DNA of 24,243 nt from Phytophthora quininea (lineage: Eukaryota; Oomycota; Peronosporomycetes; Peronosporales; Peronosporaceae). Made by a program: the position numbers and the translations under genes. Positions 17,495-24,243 of this stretch are shown here, one piece after another. The DNA is taken from assembly GCA_011947345.1 (NCBI GenBank), contig JAAVTG010000555.1, forward strand, positions 1 to 24,243, read 5' to 3'. The stretch's first letter is position 1. Each line of letters begins with the position of its first letter. The notes beneath the pieces are model-generated. The model was given only the letters and a program-made list of their open reading frames with translations. It did not search any database and had not been told where the DNA came from.

Positions 17495-19078
17495 CTACAG
17501 CATAGCGCTTACAGTATGCTCGCTTAAATGTTGCAACCGTTCTTCTTCTGCTAGTGCATCATCCGGTGGACGTGCCCACGCTATAATATCTGGTGTCAAT
17601 GGCGTCAGAGCCACAAAATCGTGGCGAGATGTCACCCGTGACACCAACAGATACGGCTGCTGCCGTTAGTTTACTGCTGCCGAGCTCGACCGCCATTCTG
17701 TCACTACCATCCGATCGAGAGTTTCACCTTGCACCTTGTAGATCGTCGATGCGACGGCACATACGAGCGGAAATTGTTGGATTCGAACGGCTAGCTTTCG
17801 TGGGACTCCGTTCACACTACCACTCAACGCTATTCCACATGCCTTGTATGCCTGAGATTCGAAAAATAGTGGGAAAAGATCACTATCAGCAGCCCCTAGC
17901 ATTGCCCGTGCTGTATTACCGCGAGGTAACTGCACAATCACAGCGGGTGGAGGCGTGCTAGGAATTTGCACAAGCACGTCCAAGACGCTATCATGAACAA
18001 CCCGAAACGTGGCGCCAGGTTTGTAGATAATAGACTCCAACGTCCCAAGCGTGCCGTTTGCAACCATTTTCTGGGGACGTATATTTTGCGTCACCTGGAT
18101 GGGCATTCCCACAATTAGATCTAGGTAGGGCGCCATGCGACCGAACTTCGAGTCCCGCAAAGACATAACCATGGTAGCTTCCGATCGATTCAGTGCGTTC
18201 AATTGCCCTTTAAAATTCACCACATCGAACAGGATATGTATCTTTTGGTAACAGTCTGGCGGTTCTTGAAATGAAGAGGTTGTTTATTGGCAGTCGGGTG
18301 GAATTGTCTGGAGTAACAAACGTCGTCCGCTCACCACCAGATACCCAGTCTATTAAAGCGCGATTGCGGTCTTCAACCACACGCGAATTAATCAATGCAA
18401 CAAATTCAGCACTCCAGATGCCAAGACGTGCATCATGACATCCGCGTCCCCACTCTGGGTCATCCTGAAACCGAACGGATTCATCGAGTATTATAACGTC
18501 TTCAAAATCGCGCCAGGGTTGATATCCCGTGAAGTCTACCGCTGAGCTCTTTGGTTTTAGAGACGGGTCTCGATAGATGGGCTCTGCTCAGACAGGGGAA
18601 GCTGTAAGAAATCCCCAACGAGAATCACGTGGATGCCCCCAAACGGAACTCGCGGAACGCGCTTTGCCTTTCATAGACGTCGATCCAACTGGACTAGTTG
18701 CAATCTCTTCATCATAGAAATTTCGTCAATAATTAGCACATCAAGATCCATAATGGCTCCGATGGCTTTTTCCCCTTCTAGTTGCAGGAGAAAACTCTCC
18801 AGTGTCCTACCCCCAATCAATGTGGCCGCTTTGCCCGTGAGTGCTGTTTTCATAATACTAGTAGTGCGTCCCCAACTGACGCATAAGGCCTCGACAGCTT
18901 CGATGATGCGACTTTTACCAGTCCCGCCCTCTCCTCCGAGAAATAGTCGAAGTTGGTCAGCTATCAGGATATCCTCTACGTTACGATCCAAGTAAGTCAA
19001 ACTTTCGGAGTGTTTCCATCTAGTAAGAAGAGCAATGCCAATTTTCTTTAACGCACAGTGCTGCTTCAGATTCAGAGT
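17495..19078 (-). pseudogene. Pif1-type helicase domain of Helitron, broken
   Basis: The domain starts with TLNLKQHCALKKIGIALLTR (about 19078) and has Walker A LGGEGGTGKSRII (about 18937-18900), motif Ia GKAATLIGGRTLESFL, and Walker B DVLIIDEISMM (about 18745-18713). An in-frame TGA follows (18676-18674), then motif III GGIHVILVGDFLQLP in the same frame. After frame changes come VTPDNSTRLPINN (about 18320), the GMPIQVTQNIRPQKMVANGT block (about 18105), the motif V-like AVASTIYKVQGETLD (about 17725) and, in a last frame, the motif VI segment YLLVSRVTSRHDF (17657-17620). The C-terminus is ERLQHLSEHTVSAML. All main helicase motifs are readable, so decay is recent, but nonsense and frame changes rule out a whole protein. 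Confidence 0.88.
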
Positions 19079-20528
19079 AAACGCTCTTGAAATCGAACTA
19101 ATGCTGGCAAACGGGGAACAGCACTAGGTGATCGAGATCGCACCATCGATTCAGGACGCCACTGCATATTTGCCTCATTGAGTGTGTCATCCAGCGGCTC
19201 AACCACTTCGGTGGCACGCTCGTCAGGCAATTCTGGTGATGGGATAGTGAATGCGTTATCGGTGTTGGCGTCACGAATCCATCGCCTCATATCACGTACT
19301 ACAATTGAGCTCGGCAAAGAATGGTCAATTGTCGACTTTGCCGAGGTACTCCTTGCAGCACCATCAAGCATGTTAAGCGACTGGAAAGCAGACAAAATAT
19401 GCGTGATGCCATCTTCAGGCGATGATGCCGATGGGCAAATTGAGGGGTTCAACGAGCTACTCTCCATCACGATGTCGCTTGCTTCATCGGCACCCCAAAA
19501 CTTGATATAATCAGCACCGCCGTCAAACTCGGTCACGGCATCGTCATTGCCCACCAGATCCCCTGCGTCGTACAAATCGTCTTCATCGTCCGATTCAGTG
19601 TCACTCCCTCTCCATTTCGAGCTGCACCTGCGACGGCCGACGTGTTGGTGTCGCCTTCTAAACTTTGAGCCTTACCATGGCTACGACCGATGTAGAAATC
19701 ATTCATGTTGTTCATAATAGTTTTCACAAATTCCGTTCTAGTGTCTTTCCACCGCTCAAACGCGCTTAGCCAGGCAGCTTCCGACAAGGTACAATCGCCG
19801 ACAAGGTCAGTAAGCGATCGAAAAGGTTTGAATAGCACCAATGATAACACTGCGTACTTGTAGTGAAACTCCAATGGTGAGTCGCTTTCGGCATAAGGCA
19901 GCCGGTACCCTCGGATAACCGGGACACATTCTTGAGCTCGTTGTCCCAGGCAATGACTGTGCTGAAGCTGATGCCCACTCAAAAACGCCAAGGTCTCATC
20001 CTCGTGCTCACTTTTCCTCCGAAAGTAACGCATTGAAAACTCGTACATATTCAAATCGACCAGTTTAGCTGGGCGAAAAATGTAGTCGTCCAGGTAAGAC
20101 ACTGCCTGAAAGGTTGACGCACCGAACTTGTTGCATTGCCGAACAAGATTGCATGAGTACTCTCCTGACGTACACAGCTGTCGAATAATATCAACTAGCG
20201 GTAGTGTTGTGCATGTAGCACTGGAATAGCAACATGACCCCCAATACAAATACAACGCTGCCAATGGCCCAGCGACTTCCTGGCGATTGGTCATACTGTA
20301 GACAATAGATGCAACCCGCTTTCGAGCGACGGCCAGTCGGTCTTGCGCCGAGAGAGGTGCTGGCAGTGGTTGCTGCTGCTCTCTTTCTTGTCGACGTTTC
20401 AGAGCTCCAAGAGCAATAGCTACAACGGAATCAAGCCTTTTTGCTGTTTCGTTGCATATTTGCAGCAGTAGTGAATCCTGTGAGTAATCTCTTTGCCTCC
20501 CAGAAGAAATTGAATATCGTGATTGCAT
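19072..20528 (-). pseudogene. Central Rep-helicase linker of Helitron
   Basis: The 331-codon frame at 20528-19533 continues from the Rep domain. It includes LSAQDRLAVARKRVASIVYS, then TNRQEVAGPLAALYLYWGS, the conserved segment in Helitron proteins between Rep and helicase, and FGASTFQAVSYLDDYIFRPA. A frame change near 19590 leads to 19575-19072, an acidic linker (TESDDEDDLYDAGDLVGNDD). It meets the previous frame at the run of A near 20440, where caaaaagg is one base short of the in-frame reading. Confidence 0.8.
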
Positions 20529-21446
20529 TTGAAACTGGCCATGATCGTGTAGTTGAACCCGTTAATATATTCATGGCCTAGTGGTCGAGAAATTTGAACC
20601 CCAGATGCGCAGAACTTCGTATCTGGCACTCTGTCTCTAGGAAAAACATAGCGACAAAAGGATTCATCGTATGTTGCCCGAGATTTCTTAAAGCACGTAT
20701 TCGTGTGGGACCACCAGTGCTGTTTTGCAGCAGTACCAGCGTCGAAACCATGTAATCTACGGATTCACGCGACAATCTGCCATCACATTTAGACGGCGGA
20801 AGCATCTCCAATAGACGGGTAAGATAGTCATTCTGGAAAGGGTCGTTGTCACTCGTACACTTCACCATTTGAAAAGAATTTGAACGCTGCAGCCACTCCG
20901 CAATGTCAATCGGCGTAAGCCCTGATTCATCCTTTAAATCCCGCTCGGAGGCCATACTAGCTTGTATAATTTCGCGTTCCACTACTTTGTGGATTGCCTG
21001 TTGTAACATACCCCGACACCGCGACTCTCGTGCGGTCTGCTTTGCTAGTTCAGTGGAGGAAAGCGAACGGCTCCAGAGCGGCCAGTGCATTGGTCGATGT
21101 TGAAGCAGCACGCTTCGTAATAAGTGCTGCGAACTGCACTTGATGCTACAGATTTTGCATTGCAGAAGTGGGGGCTCCGTGACAGCACGTTTTGCTTCTG
21201 CACTGTAGAGCCCTGTCTTTGGGTCCTTTCGTGCGCTTTCAGGTATCGGCAATGCCGCCGTGTACGAAATTGGAGCACTGCAACTCGAACACTGTTGTCG
21301 ATCCAACTGTAAGGAAAGCTCGTTACGCACTATAGAAGAAACATACTCCTCGACTGACTTACAAAACCCTTCTGCTTCGTTACTGAGTAGGATTTCTTCC
21401 ATAGCGGTAGAATTGGGTGGGCAACCCTTCAGCCATATCAAAAATG
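20420..21446 (-). pseudogene. Rep domain, second half, with two-tyrosine motif
   Basis: The frame 21441-20578 starts directly after the HUH motif (IWLKGCP) and includes a Cys-rich zinc-binding-like stretch (QCSSCSAP, then LQCKICSIKC). After a frame change near 20640, the frame at 20629-20420 reads YINGFNYTIMASFKCNHDIQ and IHYCCKYATKQQKGL. The HYCCKYATK segment at about 20477-20451 holds the paired tyrosines of Helitron Rep, which cut and join DNA. Both tyrosines are present. One-base frame changes at T5 near 21445 and A5 near 20440 bound this part. Confidence 0.85.
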
Positions 21447-22587
21447 AACGTGGAGTGCTCCACGCCCTTGTGTTTCGACCATGGCGAAGTACGCCTCCAC
21501 GTAGCCAAACAAGCCGCGATGCTGCAGTGGCTTCTTAGTGGCTGGATCAATGCCTAAGCAGACTTTGATAAACGCATCCACTTGCCGCATGAATAACCGT
21601 GCAGACGCAGCATCATTTCCTAGCGTTGCTTCACGAAGTTCAGCTTTACTAGGCATTCTAGACTCCAACACATCGAACAGCGTTTCCACCGTTCCGATTC
21701 CAGTGTATTGGGCCATCGCGAAAGAGTTATCTGCGTTTGGTGTCAGTGTCACAAACAAAGCAGGCTGTCCAAACCGTGCTTGGAATGCAAAGGCGTTCTG
21801 TCTGCAGCCAGAGCGCTCAGCATTGCTTCCCCACACTGGGGCCGATGCAAGCTCAACGGTCTTGATAAACCGATTCACAGTCGCGTCGATTGCGTTGCCC
21901 CGCGGCGTGAACCCCTGCCGGCGTCGCTCATTAGCTAGTAGCGCCTGGCCAAGTTGGTCAACTGCAATAGTGTCGTAACCCTCGTACAAATGCGGAAAAC
22001 GTTTGCAGCGCACCGAGTTTTGAATGTACATGTTTTGCAGTGACAGTTGATCAAACGCAACCAACGTGAACAACTCATCTCCAGCAAATTGACGTCCACT
22101 CAGATTGGTATAGTGCTTAATGCATTCTTTCACAGATACAGCCACTTTTCTGGATTCACCTGGATGGCCGCGACCGAAGGGGAAAAGATGAGGAAACATT
22201 CTCGCAAGTAGATCTCCATTAATAGTGCCAGAAAACTTGCTCGACCGCCTAACCATGAAAGACCTCTCATTTGCAGCGTTCTCCCCAGATCAGCAACGTA
22301 AGGGTGCTCAGAGGCCAGCACAGGCGACAGATCATCCGTTAATCCCACTCGTCGCTCCAAAACGGCGTCTTCATCGTCTCCATCTACTTGAAACGAGTCC
22401 GACTGGCAACGAACAGATTCTTGCTCCGTTGATATGCCATCGTTGAAATACTCTCCGTCATCTCGAACACGTTCAATAAACTGTTGGTCCACAGTATCGT
22501 CAGAATACTCCGCGTTCAGAACATCCTCGCTAGGCAAAACAGGATCATACAAGTGGTTGTAGGCCTTAAAAACTCGAATACACCTTT
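21438..22587 (-). pseudogene. Helitron Rep domain, first half, with HUH motif
   Basis: From about 22587 a frame gives DERCIRVFKAYNHLYDPVLP and an acidic linker (22552-22190). Another frame, 22256-21438, gives RMFPHLFPFGRGHPGE, then QARFGQPALFVTLTPNADNS and GLFGYVEAYFAMVETQGRGA, and ends LHVHF. This is the Helitron_like_N signature followed by the HUH nuclease motif His-Val-His (about 21455-21447), which binds the catalytic metal ion. The frame ends at TGA directly after HF because the T run is one base short; the +1 frame continues with IWLKGCP. Confidence 0.88.
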
Positions 22588-22589
22588 CG

Positions 22590-23315
22590 TCATCTTATTT
22601 CGGATTCGATGCATCTTTTCACTTTTGCCAGTTGACCTTCTGTGAAATCTCCCACGAGAACGACTCGATAGGAGGTCACCTTGCCAATTGAGCGTGGTAG
22701 TAGTGAAATTGGAGCTCCAGGAGTGCAGTCAAACGCGAGACAATGTGATCGAATACAGCGATGACGTCCACCACGCATAACCCGCGTAACAGCTGCTATA
22801 CTAGAGAGCTGCGTGATAAACCGCTCGGGGAGTGTAAGCCCCTTCAAACGCTCCGGCAAATACCCCATGTAAAAGCCATTGGCTATAGCAAACTTGGGAA
22901 TCATTCTGCGGTTAATGAATCTCATGCATTTATTGCAAATACCCATCCATGCACTTGGGCACCCATGGTCATCAACATAACAATGAATACCGCGAGGAGA
23001 AACCAGTACGTTCTCCAATCCATCAATGTGGGGAGGCGCACAGTACTGATTCACAAGAAGCCGAGGTAGATCGTCGCCAGCAACGCCCAGAATCGCCCGC
23101 AACTTATCCATAAACCTCCAGTCGGAACCTTCAATTCGAACAATTTCACGGGCTAGAACCCAGCTATCACACACTCCACACGTGCTTTCGTCCAGACCTT
23201 CCGCGCCCAATTCTTCACGAAGAGAGTTCATGCAACGATCTTGCTCTTCACTGTCTATCGGCTTCAGGAACAGCTTGTCAGGTTCTTGGCGGATCGCCAA
23301 GTATTGGCGTTTCAT
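22590..23315 (-). pseudogene. DUF6570-like N-terminal region of Helitron protein
   Basis: The 241-codon frame from the ATG at 23315 includes STCGVCDSWVLAREIVRIEG, then CNKCMRFINRRMIPKFAIAN, GFYMGYLPERLKGLTLPERF and GRHRCIRSHCLAF. The Cys pairs, the PKFAIANGFYMG segment and the LTLPERF segment are typical of the DUF6570 region that precedes Rep in many Helitron proteins. Its function is not known. The frame stops at 22590, but protein-like sequence continues in another frame. Upstream, KHLAAAHKREQS lies in a shifted frame, so the true start may be farther upstream than 23315. Confidence 0.8.
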
Positions 23316-23473
23316 CCGATGCTGTCTTTTGCTTTGCTCTGCTCCCTCTTGTGAGCAGCAGCGAGATGCTTCAGCAAATCGTCCTCGTCGCGCGGGCCAT
23401 CTGGGTGCGCTCGCGTCTGTGATCCACTATCCGTATCTACTTAGCGGCAACAAAGAACGTATGAGTAAACCCC
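23190..23473 (-). repeat. Tandem duplication, proximal copy
   Basis: This region, covering the start of the Helitron N-terminal frame and its leader, is repeated with an offset of about 343-344 bp at about 23530-23816. Shared exact words include CAAGTATTGGCGT (23298 and 23641), TCAGCAAATCGTCCTC (23371 and 23715) and CAACAAAGAACGTATGAG (23448 and 23791). Confidence 0.88.
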
Positions 23474-23529
23474 ATCTGAATTGGTCAAAACGATAGCTTA
23501 CGTTTCACGTAGCCACGAGAGCTGTCGGA

Positions 23530-23816
23530 CACACCTTCAGCGCCCAATTGTTCACGGATGGGGCCCGAGCAACGGTCTCGCTCTTTATTGATCGCTGGCT
23601 CTGTCTCCAGAAGCGGTTTGCTATGTGCTTCTTGTCGGAGCAAGTATTGGCGTTACCGCGAACGGCGTTTTCTTGCGTTGTTCTGCTCCCTCTTGTAAGC
23701 AACATCTAGATGTTTCAGCAAATCGTCCTCATCGCTTGAGTCATCTACGTGCGCTCGTTACCGCGCTACCTTCTTCATATCTAGCAGCAGCAACAAAGAA
23801 CGTATGAGCATCATAC
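23530..23816 (-). repeat. Tandem duplication, distal copy, with broken N-terminal coding sequence
   Basis: On the minus strand this copy reads DDSSDEDDLLKHLDVAYKRE, a TAA, then RQYLLRQEAHSKPLLETEPA and REQLGAEGV. It aligns with DEDDLLKHLAAAHKRE, RQYLAIRQEPDKLFLKPID and REELGAEGL of the proximal copy. The spacing suggests either a tandem duplication inside the Helitron or two Helitron ends side by side. Confidence 0.88.
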
Positions 23817-24243
23817 CCGCTCGCAAACCTGCTGCACTCCTTACCGCCCCCGAGTGCAGGATGTCACCACCTGCACCTCCGACGCGCTGCCGCGGTGAGC
23901 TGCTAGCACGCACACAACACCTCGTCAGACCAAGCTCGCAATCCTGTCCTTCTGCACGACCCCAGCCGCATGACAGCATGACCTACCTCTCACGCTGCAA
24001 ATCGTCGAATGAGGGACGATCGACCGCGGCGAATCCAGCGCGCGCGCCTGCCCGCCATTTTGCCTGAAAAGTTTCTGCTGTGCATCGCTGCTCTCTGGGT
24101 GCTTTTGTATGTGGCGCCGACTTGACACTTGCTGAGGAAAGAGGACACAGTGGATCTTGAAGAAGCCTCCGTGGTGTGGTGCACGCTAGCTACAAACCGG
24201 TACTAGCCAATACCGGTATTCAGTGTGACTTTTATTTTGTATA
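23817..24243. other. Interval upstream of the Helitron
   Basis: No recognised gene. An 87-codon plus-strand frame (23804-24067) is Pro/Ser/Arg-rich and not convincing. Near the end, ACCGGTACTAGCCAATACCGGT (24198-24219) contains two ACCGGT words 16 bp apart, which could pair as a hairpin. Confidence 0.35.

Larger units (their letters stand above)
17495..23470 (-). mobile_element. Helitron-type rolling-circle transposon, decayed
   Basis: On the minus strand, one long coding region runs from a DUF6570-like N-terminal part (23315) through a Helitron_like_N/Rep part with HUH and two-tyrosine motifs to a Pif1-type helicase ending at the TAG at 17497-17495. Rep plus helicase in one protein defines autonomous Helitrons, which transpose by rolling-circle replication. 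The coding region is broken by about eight frame changes and at least one nonsense codon. The 5'-TC and CTRR-3' ends were not found, so the outer limits are coding limits. The N-terminal region has a diverged tandem copy at about 23530-23808. Confidence 0.88.

Noticed and set aside
1..24243. tRNA, rRNA, CRISPR arrays, telomere repeats
   Set aside because: None seen on reading either strand. The tandem repeats found are not CRISPR-like and no TTTAGGG/TTAGGG arrays are present.

Overview
The window looks like a transposon-rich accessory segment of an oomycete (Phytophthora/Peronospora-type) nuclear genome. The evidence is: a Helitron Rep-helicase with a DUF6570-like N-terminal region; a DIRS-type tyrosine-recombinase retroelement; a Myb/SANT-like DUF6818-type gene, a family expanded in oomycetes; short (about 60-85 nt) GT-AG introns; and eukaryotic histone H4. 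No tRNA, rRNA or CRISPR array was seen. Organism assignment is inference from these families.

Layout. (1) About 0.85-6 kb, minus strand: a decayed DIRS-like retroelement reading Gag-like, reverse transcriptase, RNase H, tyrosine recombinase. Its RNase H domain is split by an 879-bp insertion (2200-3078) with 13-bp inverted ends and a 4-bp AGGG target duplication. Removing the insertion and one AGGG puts the reading frame back together. Its recombinase gene carries an 86-bp (AG)n tract. (2) 6.4-7.4 kb, minus: a broken basic/Ser-Thr-rich ORF, possibly an upstream ORF of the same element. (3) 8.0-11.3 kb: three diverged copies of an unrecognised coiled-coil/acidic-tail protein family, two on the minus strand and one on the plus strand, with degenerate short repeats around the middle copy. 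(4) 11.4-13.0 kb: an intact but unusually divergent histone H4 gene, a 44-bp tandem repeat, and a frameshifted DUF6818-type gene. (5) 13.6-15.2 kb, minus: a multi-exon hypothetical gene and a second weak gene remnant. (6) 15.8-16.6 kb, plus: a frameshifted 2OG-dioxygenase-like protein fused to a C2H2 finger. (7) 17.5-23.8 kb, minus: a Helitron with HUH and two-tyrosine Rep motifs and a Pif1-type helicase, broken by several frameshifts and at least one nonsense codon. Its N-terminal coding region lies next to a diverged tandem copy with an offset of about 343 bp.

Most genes here are broken mobile-element genes and probably do not work together. The exceptions that look potentially functional are the H4 variant, whose full 103-codon frame is intact despite about 25 differences from canonical H4, and perhaps the spliced gene at 13.6-14.35 kb. 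The observations most worth following up are the divergent H4, the nested insertion, and the unrecognised three-copy family.
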